Source: Cellulosimicrobium composti (lineage in GTDB: Bacteria; Actinomycetota; Actinomycetes; Actinomycetales; Cellulomonadaceae). Taken from it: a stretch of 39,220 nt of DNA. The stretch spans positions 1 to 39,220 of the forward strand of contig NZ_WMKA01000038.1 of the NCBI RefSeq assembly GCF_009711085.1, read 5' to 3'. A program made the translations under genes and the position numbers. Positions 31,401-39,054 of the stretch are shown here, piece after piece. Below the pieces are notes generated by a model. It was not told the DNA's origin. It ran no database searches and saw nothing but the letters and a program-made list of their open reading frames with translations. Within the stretch, counting starts at the first letter, position 1. Every line of letters starts with the position of its first letter.

Positions 31401-33321
31401 CGACGCCGCCGAGTCACTCGCGCGCCTCGTGCCCGCGTACGAGGACGCCTACGAGCGACTGCTCGACCCTGACCGCGACGAGCGACTCTCCGCGGCCGCC
31501 CGTGCCGCGCTGCCGGAGCGTGCCGACGAGCTGCTCGCGGACCCCGCCTGGCCCGCTCTTGCGGCGCGCGTCGCGCTCCACGAGGCGGCCGGCGCCGACC
31601 CCGTCGAGGTGCTCCGGGGGGCGGCGGAAGAGCGCACGCTCGCCGGAGCGAAGTCGCTTGCACAGGTGCTCCACCACCGCGTGGGCGTGCCCACGCTGCA
31701 CGACCTCGACCGTCGCGGACTGCCCGCCTGGATCACCCCCGCACCGGACGTGGTCCTTCCCGACGTCGGTGCGCAGGAGGCGCCCGTCGACGCCGAGCGC
31801 GCGCGTGCCCTCGAGGTCCAGGCCGCGGCCTGGACCTGGTGGCAGGACCAGCGGAGCCGAACCCCGTGGGCGGACGAGTACATGGCGACGCGCGGCCTCG
31901 CCGCGACCGAGTACGGCGTTGCTCCCGCAGGCTGGACCGCGCTCGTCGAGCACCTGGCGGCCGCCGGCTACTCCGACGACGACATGCTCGCCGCAGGCGT
32001 CGCCACGACGACCCGTCGCGGAACGCTGGTCGACCGGTTCCGCGACCGCGTCGTCTTCCCCGTGCGTGACGAGCACGGCGACGTCGTCGGCGTGAGCGCC
32101 CGGATCAACCCGGCGAGCACCGACGAGCGCGCGCCTAAGTACCTGAACACGCCCGAGACCGTCACCTACCGCAAGCGCGAGCTCCTCCTCGGTCTCGACC
32201 CCGAGGCGCGAGCCCGCCTCGTCGCCGGCGCCCGCCCCGTCCTCGTCGAGGGTGCCGCCGACCGTGCGGCGATCCTCGCCGCAGCGCCCGACGCCGTCCC
32301 CGTCGCGGCGTGCGGCACCGGAGTTACCGAGGAGCACCTCGCCGCGCTGCGCGCTGCCGCAGGCCGCGAGCTGCACGACCTCGTCGTCGCTCTCGACCCG
32401 GACGCCGCAGGCCGGAAGGCCGCCGCGAAGGTCTGGACGATGCTCACACCCGCAGAGGCAGCGTCCGCAGCCGCGCTCGACCTGCCCGCAGGACTCGACC
32501 CCGCCCAGATGGTCCAGGACCACCGCGGCGACGAGCTCCGTGCCGCGCTCGAGCACCCGAACCGGTCCCTCACGTCCGCCGTCATCGACGCCACGATCGA
32601 CCGCCACGACCTCACCTATCCCGAAGGGCGGGCGGTCGCGATGCGCGACGCCGCCCACACGACTGCCGCTCACCTCGAGCCCGCCGCCCTGGCCGGCGTC
32701 GCCGCGCACCTCGCGGCCCGCTTCGCGGACCACTACCCCCGCGAGCTCGTCGAGGAGGAAGTCACCGAGGCCTGGCTCGAGCGTCGGCCCCAGCCGGGAC
32801 CGGCAGCCCCCGCTGCCGCGGTGCCTGCTCGAAGCATCGACCCCCAGGTCGCCGCGTGGCTCAACCGACAGGCCGACATGGTCGCCCGCAGACTCGACCG
32901 GCTCGTCGACGACGTCGCCGCTCGACGCACGCCCTGGGCCGGCGCGATCGCCGACGCGCCCGCGACGACCGCCGCCCGCGATCAGTGGGAGACCGCCGTG
33001 CGCCACATCGCCGCCTACCGCGACCGCTACGCCATCACCAGCAGCGAGCCGCTCGGCCGCGCCGACGTCGTCGGCGAGCAGGCGCTCGCTCGCCAGCACG
33101 CCGCCGCGGCGCTCGACACCGTCGCCCGCGCTGAGGACGAGCCCGCCCTCGCCGTCGCGCCGTCGCGCACACTCGACCGCGCACAGCAGATCCTCGCCGA
33201 CGCCCGCGCCCGACGTGAGGCCGCCCAACGCGAGGCGGCCGCGCGCGAGGAGACCCAGCGCCGTCAGCGTGAGGAGCAAGCTCGCGACCAGCACGGCCGC
33301 GGCCGCGGGTTCGAGCGCTGA
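28480..33321 (+). CDS. traA: MobF relaxase-helicase with C-terminal primase-like domain (TraA type)
   Basis: This is a 1613-aa protein. Residues 1-~330: TrwC-like relaxase with the start HVLHAGDGYSYLTRQVA (candidate catalytic Tyr) and the metal triad H253, H264, H266 (DPNLHTHVAVSNK). Residues ~570-1000: SF1 helicase with GPAGAGKTT (589-597), LLVDEAGMAG (D665, E666), EVHRFT and GYAATIHRVQGMTVD, VTRGR. Residues ~1120-1335: DnaG-like primase segment, with DRFRDRVVFPVRDEHGDVVGVSAR, PKYLNTPET, a toprim pair VLVEGAADR and VVALDPDAAGRKAA. The last ~250 residues form coils. It nicks oriT, unwinds and transfers the strand, and the primase could start the complementary strand in the recipient. The ATG at 28480 or 28483 fits the family's MTVHVLHAGDG start. 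Confidence 0.9.
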   Translation: MMTVHVLHAGDGYSYLTRQVATHDVSREQGKSLSDYYMQHGNPPGQWVGRGLDALGVVGTVREDQMRALFGEGLHPEADRLTAAAIAAGKTEEQAVAEVRLGRRFPRFEREDDTFNARVAEAFATFRATHDRNPEVGIERDLIRWTVAGEVLTEQRGGEAPSDADRARFLATRGQAARQPVAGYDLVFTPVKSVSTLWALGDAQVREQVAEAHRAAWTEALEWVQSEGAFTRAGRAGVAQIDTHGLIATAFDHLDSRTGDPNLHTHVAVSNKVLGVDGKWRALDGRVLHALGVAASERYNTNVEAELRERLGVEFVEEARRAGRQGVREVAGIDRGVREAFSRRRASIEDEYERLLGEYRAKHGHEAPRGMQFRLAQQATLETRGEKGAVLSLGARIAEWQTVAARILGSPSEVSRMVRSALNRDVGEARVVEVDELAQEVVQNLTTKRATWGRFHLEAEALRVARENVARGQDVRSLVRDVVARATSLSIALTPPELNETPEVLRRADGESVYTVHGSERFTSLAVLEAEDALVAAAQSDGGLRVDEGTFERATSEIEESTGRRLNAGQRELARRFAVGGHRIEAGIGPAGAGKTTAMKAFTHAVETAGGRVLALAPSAAAAAVLGGEIGTAADTLHKLLDAHRDDRPTPADLVVDERTVLLVDEAGMAGTTELAAVLELAVRRGASVRLLGDPAQLSAVGAGGALRLLDERAGAAHLEEVHRFTDAAEAAASLRLRDGDVGAVGFYVDNRRVAGGSQQDMTDDLYTAWWADNEAGLTSVMVAATNTDVVTLASRARLDRVAAGEVERDGVELHDGTRAGAGDVVVTRSNDRRLKAGPTDYVKNGDLWHVTGRSRRGHLRVQHTTTGARTTLPADYVREHVELGYAATIHRVQGMTVDTSHTLVGAGMTREQMYTAVTRGRRSNRLYVVAEELLEVDAHEQPAPERAAAAALESVVARSGAELSATETVEHEYDAAESLARLVPAYEDAYERLLDPDRDERLSAAARAALPERADELLADPAWPALAARVALHEAAGADPVEVLRGAAEERTLAGAKSLAQVLHHRVGVPTLHDLDRRGLPAWITPAPDVVLPDVGAQEAPVDAERARALEVQAAAWTWWQDQRSRTPWADEYMATRGLAATEYGVAPAGWTALVEHLAAAGYSDDDMLAAGVATTTRRGTLVDRFRDRVVFPVRDEHGDVVGVSARINPASTDERAPKYLNTPETVTYRKRELLLGLDPEARARLVAGARPVLVEGAADRAAILAAAPDAVPVAACGTGVTEEHLAALRAAAGRELHDLVVALDPDAAGRKAAAKVWTMLTPAEAASAAALDLPAGLDPAQMVQDHRGDELRAALEHPNRSLTSAVIDATIDRHDLTYPEGRAVAMRDAAHTTAAHLEPAALAGVAAHLAARFADHYPRELVEEEVTEAWLERRPQPGPAAPAAAVPARSIDPQVAAWLNRQADMVARRLDRLVDDVAARRTPWAGAIADAPATTAARDQWETAVRHIAAYRDRYAITSSEPLGRADVVGEQALARQHAAAALDTVARAEDEPALAVAPSRTLDRAQQILADARARREAAQREAAAREETQRRQREEQARDQHGRGRGFER

Positions 33322-33326
33322 TCGTC

Positions 33327-33965
33327 ATGCGGCCGTTGCCTCTCTACCGACTTCCGCGCGCCGCGTGGACGCTCGCGGTCTCGTTCGCGGGTGAGTGGGA
33401 CAAGGACGGTCGAGACCTTGTCCCGCCAGGCTGGCGGCCGAGGATCGCGGCAGCAACCGTCGGCCTCTACGCGATTTCGTTGCTCGTGATTCCCGGTGCA
33501 CACCAGAGCCAGGACGGGCGCGTGGTAGCCGTGCTCCGCCGTCAGGAGCGACGCGCGAATCTGCTCATCGGGCTTCGCGCGGCCGCGGTCGGCTCTCCGC
33601 TCCTAGTCGCCATCGCTCTTGACCCATCGCGGCTAGCTCCCGCCGGCCTGGCTCTCCTGGCCCTCGTGGTCGGGCCCGGGTGGTGGGGATGGAAGACCTC
33701 GAGAAAGTACCGGCCCGGCGCCCCGAAGGGGTCACCAACCGAGCCGCGCGCGACCTGGTCGCTCTCGTCGGTCGGATGCCGACCCGAGGCCCGCGGACCC
33801 TACACGCTGTTCCAGGTCCGCGAGCTCGTGCGCCAGCACGCCAAGCCTGGTGACACGGTAGGTGTCGTGGCTGGCAGTACCGAGACTGCGAAGGCCTACG
33901 TCGCTATCGGCTTCGTCCGCGTCGCTGACGACGACCCGCGCATGATCCTGACTTGCCACGTGTGA
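33327..33965 (+). CDS. Membrane protein after the relaxase, 212 aa
   Basis: The ATG at 33327 follows the relaxase stop by 5 nt. The N-terminal half has two to three spans at residues ~35-130 (AAATVGLYAISLLVIPG, LLVAIALDPSRLAPAGLALLALVVG). The C-terminal ~60 residues (YTLFQVRELVRQHAKPGDTVGVVAGSTETAKAYVAIGFVRVADDDPRMIL) resemble the tail of a GNAT fold (AYVAIGF-x-R), without the acetyl-CoA motif. It may be a fusion of a membrane segment with a remnant or non-catalytic domain. Its function is unknown. Confidence 0.62.
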   Translation: MRPLPLYRLPRAAWTLAVSFAGEWDKDGRDLVPPGWRPRIAAATVGLYAISLLVIPGAHQSQDGRVVAVLRRQERRANLLIGLRAAAVGSPLLVAIALDPSRLAPAGLALLALVVGPGWWGWKTSRKYRPGAPKGSPTEPRATWSLSSVGCRPEARGPYTLFQVRELVRQHAKPGDTVGVVAGSTETAKAYVAIGFVRVADDDPRMILTCHV

Positions 33966-34034
33966 CCAGCGTCACCCCAAGATCGGTCGTTCTCGCCGGG
34001 ACACTATCGGCGCCCATCGCGTTCCATGCGCGGC

Positions 34035-34241
34035 ATGGAAACCTACACCGTGCCCTGCACTTGGCAGCACTGCACTTCTACGACAGCAACCCTCGTTCGC
34101 GTCCACCCGGCGCCGAGGCCCCGGTGGCTCCCAACCAACGAGGGCGGCGCACCGATCCCACCTGAACGCGAGCAAGGAGCCGACTACCGGTGTACCGACA
34201 AGCTCCATCCGTTCGCGGCACCGTTCCCACCGCCCGCCTGA
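34035..34241 (+). CDS. Possible small Cys/His protein, 68 aa
   Basis: The frame METYTVPCTWQHCTSTTATLVRVHPAPRPRW...YRCTDKLHPFAAPF has a C-x4-C pair, a later YRC and several His, suggesting a zinc ribbon. The start is ATG 34035; there is no clear ribosome site. It lies in a 297-bp gap before the defence island; other parts of 33966-34245 show nothing. Treat it as tentative. Confidence 0.4.
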   Translation: METYTVPCTWQHCTSTTATLVRVHPAPRPRWLPTNEGGAPIPPEREQGADYRCTDKLHPFAAPFPPPA

Positions 34242-34245
34242 CAAT

Positions 34246-34261
34246 CGACCGTTTCTCGGGC
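34246..34261. repeat. Left direct repeat bounding the defence island
   Basis: CGACCGTTTCTCGGGC at 34246-34261 matches CGATCGTTTCTCGGAC at 39065-39080 in 14 of 16 positions and in the same orientation. The right copy is half of the palindromic resolvase crossover site. The left copy ends 1 bp before the last gene of the island (stop at 34263). Confidence 0.7.
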
Positions 34262-34262
34262 G

Positions 34263-35000
34263 TCAACGTGCCTTGCGGATGCTGCCGTTCTCGGCGGGTT
34301 CGTACAGGTCGAAGTTCCGCTCGGCGGTGAGCGCGACGACGTCGTCGAATGCTGCCTCGAGGTCTACCGGGGTTGTGGGGTCGTTGACCTCGTAGCAGGT
34401 GACGGTGGGCTGGAACGCGTTGCTGTCGACGAGGAGCAGGTAGAGGCGCTCGAACTGCTCCTCGCGGCCGGTCGGGTCGGGTCGGCGCGTGAACAGGCGC
34501 AGGCGCGGGAACGCGTTCTCGAACGTGCTCCGCCGTCGGGGGGTGTGATCGTCCGCGGCGCGGTGGTCGAGGAAGAGGAAGCCGGCGAGCACGGCGTAGG
34601 GGAAGCGTCGGTGCAGGGTGACGGCTTCCATGAGCAGGTCGCCGCGGCGGTTGGTGAGGTTCTTCTGGAAGGCGCCGCTGCCCTTGTCGCGGAACATGAT
34701 CGTCTTGACCGAGCACGCGAGGATGAGGCCGGATTCTTCGGTCGCCCACGTGACGTCGACCTTCTTGGCGCCGGTGCCGCCAGCGAGGCGGCGTTCGGCG
34801 CCGGAGAGGCCGAGTTCGCCGGGGGCGCCCGGGCGGGCTTCGGCCATGCCGCGGGCGCGCAGCTCTTCGGCGATCGCGACGGCCAGGGCGTTGCTCAGGC
34901 GTCCGACCCAGGGGTTCTTCTGCCCCTGGGGCGCGTCGTCGTCCGGCTTGGGGCCGGCGCTCTTGACGGCGTTGACGAGGAGGTCATCGATCCGTGCCAC
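34263..35000 (-). CDS. Candidate type II restriction endonuclease, 245 aa
   Basis: The GTG at 35000 has AGGGGG upstream, and the gene overlaps the methyltransferase by 17 nt, so both are translated together. Residues ~78-103 read GAKKVDVTWATEESGLILACSVKTIMF: an acidic D82, then a strand with S97-V98-K99. This resembles the PD-(D/E)xK core (D...[D/E/S]xK) with a Ser in place of the usual acid; the acids E88 or E89 may help. Later there are QKNLTNRRGD and FPYAVLAGFLFLDHR. I do not recognise a named enzyme. The length and pairing with an adenine methyltransferase fit a type II restriction enzyme. A nickase or modification-dependent function cannot be excluded. Confidence 0.68.
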   Translation of the reverse strand: MARIDDLLVNAVKSAGPKPDDDAPQGQKNPWVGRLSNALAVAIAEELRARGMAEARPGAPGELGLSGAERRLAGGTGAKKVDVTWATEESGLILACSVKTIMFRDKGSGAFQKNLTNRRGDLLMEAVTLHRRFPYAVLAGFLFLDHRAADDHTPRRRSTFENAFPRLRLFTRRPDPTGREEQFERLYLLLVDSNAFQPTVTCYEVNDPTTPVDLEAAFDDVVALTAERNFDLYEPAENGSIRKAR

Positions 35001-36663
35001 GAGACCCCCTTGCGACGCGGCGGGCAGTGAGGTCGGCGTGGGCCTCTCGCAGGGTGCGCACGTCGCCTCGGCTCATGCCCAGCTCGCCGACGAGCAGGAC
35101 GTCGTCGACGAGGCGTGCCGCGTCGAGAAGCTTTCCTGAACGCAGGAGACGCCCAACCTGCGGCCGTACGGCCGCGAGCTTCGTCTCAGCGCCAGCGAGC
35201 AGCGCGGGGCTCGGGACGGGGAGCCGGTCGGCCTCGCGAGGCTCGATCTTGAGCATGCCGCCGCCGTACGCGCGCCCGACGGTCTCGGCGCCGACGAGTG
35301 TCATGGAGTTCACCGACCCGAGCGGCAGGAGTGCACGTCCGGTCGTGCGGTGCTCGGGGCGCAGGTACACGCCGTGCACCGAGTTCAGGTGGTGCGCCTT
35401 CGTCTCGTTCGTCGTCAGGCGCGGGGTGTCGGCGTTCATGTACGTGAGGAACAGGTCCGCGGGCGCGAGCAGCGGCACGCGCCACCAGGGGGTGCGGACC
35501 TTGCACTTGTACGCGGTGTGCACGCCCGCCTTCTCCCCGGCCGCGATGTACTCCCGCGCCGCTCGCGAGGGGTCCCCCGCAGGTCGGAAGAGGTACGTCG
35601 AGGAGCCGGCCTTGCCGAGCTCGGTGTGTGCGCGGGTGGCGAATGCGAGCCCGCGCAGGTGCTTGGACCCGGGCGGGGACAGGCGGATCACGTCGGATGC
35701 TGCGAGGCCGAGCTCGGTGACGCGTGCCGGTGACATCGCGAAGTAGCGGTTGTTCCCGGTGACCATGCCGAGGGTGGTGTCGCCCCAGTCCTCCAGCACG
35801 GTGAAGCCCTCGCTCGTCGCGAGGTCGGAGTACGCGCCGAGGGCCTCCGCGGATAGCAGCGAGGGCGTCCACTTGTCCTCGGGGCGGTGCGGGCGCCACG
35901 TGCGTCCAACAGACAGCGTCGCGAGCTCGGCTGCGTTGCGGGCCTGGTAGACCGAGGCGTGCTCAGTCGGGCCTTCGTCGAAGCCGTCGGCCATGAGTAG
36001 GACGACTTCTTCCAGGACGCCGGGGAAGACGCGCTCGGTGAACAGGACCAGGTCGACGCGCGCGAAGCGCTCCATGAGGAAGCGGCGGACCTCGCCGGCG
36101 TAGTTCACGCTCAGCAGCTCGGCCGGCAGGACGAGCCCGAGCCGTCCGCCCTTCTTGAGGAAGAGCGCGGCGTGGACGGTGAACGCGGCCCACGACGACG
36201 CGAGGCCGGTGAGGGAGACCCCGGCGCGCAGCGCGGCCGCGCGCGACAGCGCGCGTGAGGCGCCCGCGAACTCCTGGTAGCGCACGTACGGCGGGTTCCC
36301 GATCACGGCGTCGTACGAGCCAGTGGGCTCGACGGTAAAGAAGTCGCCGGCGACGACCGTGGACGAGGCCGGGGCGGAAGCGAGGAGGCGTCGGGCGGCT
36401 GCGGCCGAGGCCTCGTGCAGCTCGACGCCGTCGAGCGCGGCGTCGTCGGTCGAGGTGCCCGCCGCGGTGCTCAGCGCGCCGATACGGTCGGCGGCGGCTA
36501 AGAGGAAGGCAGCCTCACCGCACGACGGTTCGAGGACGTGGTCGGCGCCGGTGCGTACGGCCCACTCGGTGACGTACGCCGCGATCGCGGGAGGAGTGAA
36601 GAACGCCCCGCGGGCCTTGCGCAGCTCGGCGGTGTCGGGCTCGTACGCGGCTGCCAGGGTCAC
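34984..36663 (-). CDS. Gamma-class N6-adenine DNA methyltransferase (Eco57I-like)
   Basis: This 559-aa protein carries motif X near KARGAFFTPP (residues 16-25), motif I VLEPSCGEAAFLL (43-55), motif IV IGNPPYVRYQ (121-130, NPPY catalytic) and HAALFLKKGGRLGLVLPAELL. The C-terminal half carries a target-recognition region of Eco57I/PaeR7I-type size. It transfers a methyl group from S-adenosylmethionine to adenine in its target, protecting the plasmid from the restriction partner. GTG 36663 is taken as start; GTG 36708 would add 15 residues. The 60-bp gap to the AIPR stop contains no terminator, so the operon continues. Confidence 0.88.
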   Translation of the reverse strand: MTLAAAYEPDTAELRKARGAFFTPPAIAAYVTEWAVRTGADHVLEPSCGEAAFLLAAADRIGALSTAAGTSTDDAALDGVELHEASAAAARRLLASAPASSTVVAGDFFTVEPTGSYDAVIGNPPYVRYQEFAGASRALSRAAALRAGVSLTGLASSWAAFTVHAALFLKKGGRLGLVLPAELLSVNYAGEVRRFLMERFARVDLVLFTERVFPGVLEEVVLLMADGFDEGPTEHASVYQARNAAELATLSVGRTWRPHRPEDKWTPSLLSAEALGAYSDLATSEGFTVLEDWGDTTLGMVTGNNRYFAMSPARVTELGLAASDVIRLSPPGSKHLRGLAFATRAHTELGKAGSSTYLFRPAGDPSRAAREYIAAGEKAGVHTAYKCKVRTPWWRVPLLAPADLFLTYMNADTPRLTTNETKAHHLNSVHGVYLRPEHRTTGRALLPLGSVNSMTLVGAETVGRAYGGGMLKIEPREADRLPVPSPALLAGAETKLAAVRPQVGRLLRSGKLLDAARLVDDVLLVGELGMSRGDVRTLREAHADLTARRVARGSRGTDR

Positions 36664-36723
36664 GCCGTCATTCTGCCGTACGCCCCCGTCACGGTGGTGT
36701 GACGACACCGAGACCTAACGCCG

Positions 36724-38430
36724 TCAGAGTGTTCCTCCCGCGGGGGTGGCCTGTGTGGCCTTGGCGTACACGTACAGTTTTGCGGCTTCCTTGCCGAGCT
36801 TGGTGAGGACTTCACGGTTCTTGAAGTCCACTTTGAAGTCGTCGTACGTCTCGGCGATCCGGTGCTCCTGCGCCCGGATCTGTAGGGTGCCTGCGGCGTG
36901 GCCGACAAGCTCGTCCAGCTTGGCTTCGAGCGCTGGACGATCCTCCAGGGCAGTCGCAGGGGCCTTCAGCATCTGCGCAAGCGCGTCATCCGTGCGAAGC
37001 AACTGACCGACCAGGTAGACCATCACGAGTTCGGTGAGCTTCTTCGATGCGAGGTAGTTGGATGGGACTCGGCTTGAGCCGGCCCTGACGCGCTGTTCGA
37101 TGAGGTCGGCGAGCACGATGTGCGCGGCCGTGATCGCGGTCGAGAACACCGCGGTGTAGTGATCCTGGAACAGGGCGAGAACCTTGACCGCCAACCAGGG
37201 TTGCTGGTTGTAGATCGCACACAGTAGCTGCGCTGCGTGGTCGTTCTCGATGACGGTGCCCTCGAGCGGCTCGCCGTATCGTGGTCGGGTCACGTAGGTG
37301 TAGGTGGGGAACTCTGTCTTGAACTCCGCGAGAAGGCGCAGCTGAACCCCGGAGAGGGCACGTAGGTTCCGCTGGTTGACCGGGTTCTGCGTGTTGGATC
37401 GTCGAGCGATCTCGCGGGCGACCTGGTGGTGTTCGCCGATCTCGATGAACTTGACCACGAGCTTCAGTTCGTCGGTGAGGTAGGCCGCCTGGTCAAGGAG
37501 TGCGACCACGCTCTGCGCACCGTTGACGACCGACATGTCCTGCACCGTGATCGACTCGTCCTGAGTCGTGATGCCGTTGCACACGACGGTGAGCCCGTTG
37601 TGAAAAGCGAGAAAGTTCGGGTGGTCCTGCGACCGTGCCAGGGCCTGACGGAGAGCCTTGCTCACGTTGTTGGGTCGGAGCTGGTTGCGGACGTTGAGGT
37701 CGAACAGGCTGCGGTCGTCGATTCCGGGCCACGCCACGATCTCGCTTGCCTTCACCGCCGCCACGATGTGGTCTCGACCGTCGATCTGCATCACGAACCG
37801 CTCGGAGGACGGGGTCGTGATCACGACTTCACCCGAAACCGGCTGCGGGCCGAGCACGGACTTCGCAAGGGGACCAAGCGTCCGCAGGTCGTAGACCGTG
37901 AGGAACCCAGCACCCTCGCGCACGTTGGTGGATGCCACGAGTTCCTGCGCGTCCTGCTGCAAGATGCCGGCCGTGACGAAGATCAGTCGGACCTTGAGAG
38001 TCCCCGCCGCGAGCCGCTCCTCGACTCTGTTGCGGATGAGGAGGGCGCGAAGCTCCGGCTCGAGTCCCGGATCTGCGAGCAGCGCCTGGACCCCTTCGAC
38101 GGTGCGGCACTGGTTGGCGATCCCGAGGAACTCAGCGACGTCGGTGCGCCCCACGTTCTTCGGTGTCTGCGGGTACTTGCTCTGCAGGATCACCAGTGTC
38201 CCGATGCCCGTGAAGTCGTCCTCTTCGACGTACATACCGTCAATCCCGCGGTCTCCCGGGCCATCGCACACGTGTTCGTAGGCGTCGAGGTCGTCGATCC
38301 CGATTACGTTGCGGAGAAACCACAGGAGGAGCACGGCTCGCGAACGGGTCAGGCCCTCGCTTGCTTCGGGGCTGGCGACCTGGGACAGATAGCCATAGTT
38401 CGTCTGCTCGTCGAAGCTCATGGGGGTCAT
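36724..38430 (-). CDS. AIPR-family abortive-infection protein with nuclease-like N-terminus
   Basis: This is a 568-aa protein. Residues ~60-90 read GDRGIDGMYVEEDDFTGIGTLVILQSKY, a (D64)...Q83-S-K85 pattern like Mrr-type PD-(D/E)xK nucleases. Residues ~240-312 hold the AIPR signature: FDLNVRNQLRPNNVSKAL, NFLAFHNGLTVVCNGI and VQDMSVVNGAQSVVALL; then LRALSGVQLRLLAEFK and PWLAVKVLALFQDHY. AIPR proteins are linked to phage resistance, by abortive infection in lactococci; the exact mechanism is not known to me. The ATG at 38430 or the one at 38421 (MSFDEQ) could be the start; neither has a strong ribosome site. Codon use is less GC-rich than in the transfer region, which hints at transfer. Confidence 0.85.
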   Translation of the reverse strand: MTPMSFDEQTNYGYLSQVASPEASEGLTRSRAVLLLWFLRNVIGIDDLDAYEHVCDGPGDRGIDGMYVEEDDFTGIGTLVILQSKYPQTPKNVGRTDVAEFLGIANQCRTVEGVQALLADPGLEPELRALLIRNRVEERLAAGTLKVRLIFVTAGILQQDAQELVASTNVREGAGFLTVYDLRTLGPLAKSVLGPQPVSGEVVITTPSSERFVMQIDGRDHIVAAVKASEIVAWPGIDDRSLFDLNVRNQLRPNNVSKALRQALARSQDHPNFLAFHNGLTVVCNGITTQDESITVQDMSVVNGAQSVVALLDQAAYLTDELKLVVKFIEIGEHHQVAREIARRSNTQNPVNQRNLRALSGVQLRLLAEFKTEFPTYTYVTRPRYGEPLEGTVIENDHAAQLLCAIYNQQPWLAVKVLALFQDHYTAVFSTAITAAHIVLADLIEQRVRAGSSRVPSNYLASKKLTELVMVYLVGQLLRTDDALAQMLKAPATALEDRPALEAKLDELVGHAAGTLQIRAQEHRIAETYDDFKVDFKNREVLTKLGKEAAKLYVYAKATQATPAGGTL

Positions 38431-38509
38431 CGAACCATGAGAGGCACCCACCGCCCGTAGGACTACGTAGGTCGCTGACACCAGATCATCCGTTGTGGTG
38501 GAGCCTGCA

Positions 38510-38562
38510 CGCACACCAGAGGGCTCCGGTCGCCCGTGGCGGCCGGAGCCCTCTGGCGTGCG
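38510..38562. terminator. Long hairpin between the 120-aa gene and the AIPR gene
   Basis: The arms 38510-38529 and 38543-38562 pair in 19 of 20 positions around a 13-nt loop, beginning directly after the TAA of the 120-aa gene. It could be a terminator or attenuator that limits AIPR expression, or a processing site. Confidence 0.72.
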
Positions 38563-38925
38563 TTACTCGGCGACGAGGTCGCGGACCTGTCGGAGGATGT
38601 CAACGGCTTCGTCGTTGATCGCCTCACGCAGGCGCTCGTCGTGGTCGTCACCGGGCAGGTGGGCCGACTCGATGACCTTCCCAAGAGCCGTGGTGCGGTC
38701 GTAGATCCGCACCTGCTCGTTCTGGTACGTCGGCATGTCCTCGACGTTGAAGGGCACGTGCCCCAGCCCACGCGCAGCCAGCGATTCGCTGATCTGCCCG
38801 TTGATCCGTTCCGTCAGACGGCCCGCTCCCTGCGCATCGCGCAGGCGCCACGCGGAGACCGTCACCACGCCGCCGTGCTCGTCGACATCGGCCTTGATTT
38901 CATCCCATGTGCTGTTCTTGCTCAA
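38563..38925 (-). CDS. Uncharacterised 120-aa protein leading the defence island
   Basis: The start is TTG at 38925, decided by a strong AAGGAG 7 nt upstream. The product (MSKNSTWDEIKADVDEHGGVVTVSAWRLRDAQGAGRLTERINGQISESLAARGLGHVP) is acidic and looks alpha/beta. Then come MPTYQNEQVRIYDRTTALGKVIESAHLPGDDHDERLREAIND and a C-terminal helix. I do not recognise the family. Its position in front of AIPR, with a candidate promoter and an inverted repeat around the start region, suggests a regulator, antitoxin or sensor of the system; this is inference. Confidence 0.7.
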   Translation of the reverse strand: MSKNSTWDEIKADVDEHGGVVTVSAWRLRDAQGAGRLTERINGQISESLAARGLGHVPFNVEDMPTYQNEQVRIYDRTTALGKVIESAHLPGDDHDERLREAINDEAVDILRQVRDLVAE

Positions 38926-38968
38926 TTCGTAACTCCTTAGGTCGGGCACCACCACGGGTGCAAGAACA

Positions 38969-38998
38969 ACTCTACCACGAGCATGAAGAAAAATGCAA
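38969..38998 (-). promoter_or_regulatory. Candidate promoter of the defence island
   Basis: On the minus strand TTGCAT (38993-38998) and TAGAGT (38969-38974) are spaced by 18 bp, ending about 45 bp before the TTG start. The -10 lies within CAACTCTA, which is mirrored exactly by TAGAGTTG at 39013-39020. The mirrored pair could be an operator. Confidence 0.58.
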
Positions 38999-39054
38999 CC
39001 ACGCAATTTTCCTAGAGTTGATCTTGAAAGTTCAGAGGGGCGCCCGTGCAGACT

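Noticed and set aside
31414-33294. 626-aa open frame on the minus strand
   Set aside because: It is antisense to the primase-like end of the relaxase and has no recognisable domain or ribosome site.
37426-38460. 344-aa plus-strand frame
   Set aside because: It is antisense to the AIPR gene, which has the family signature.
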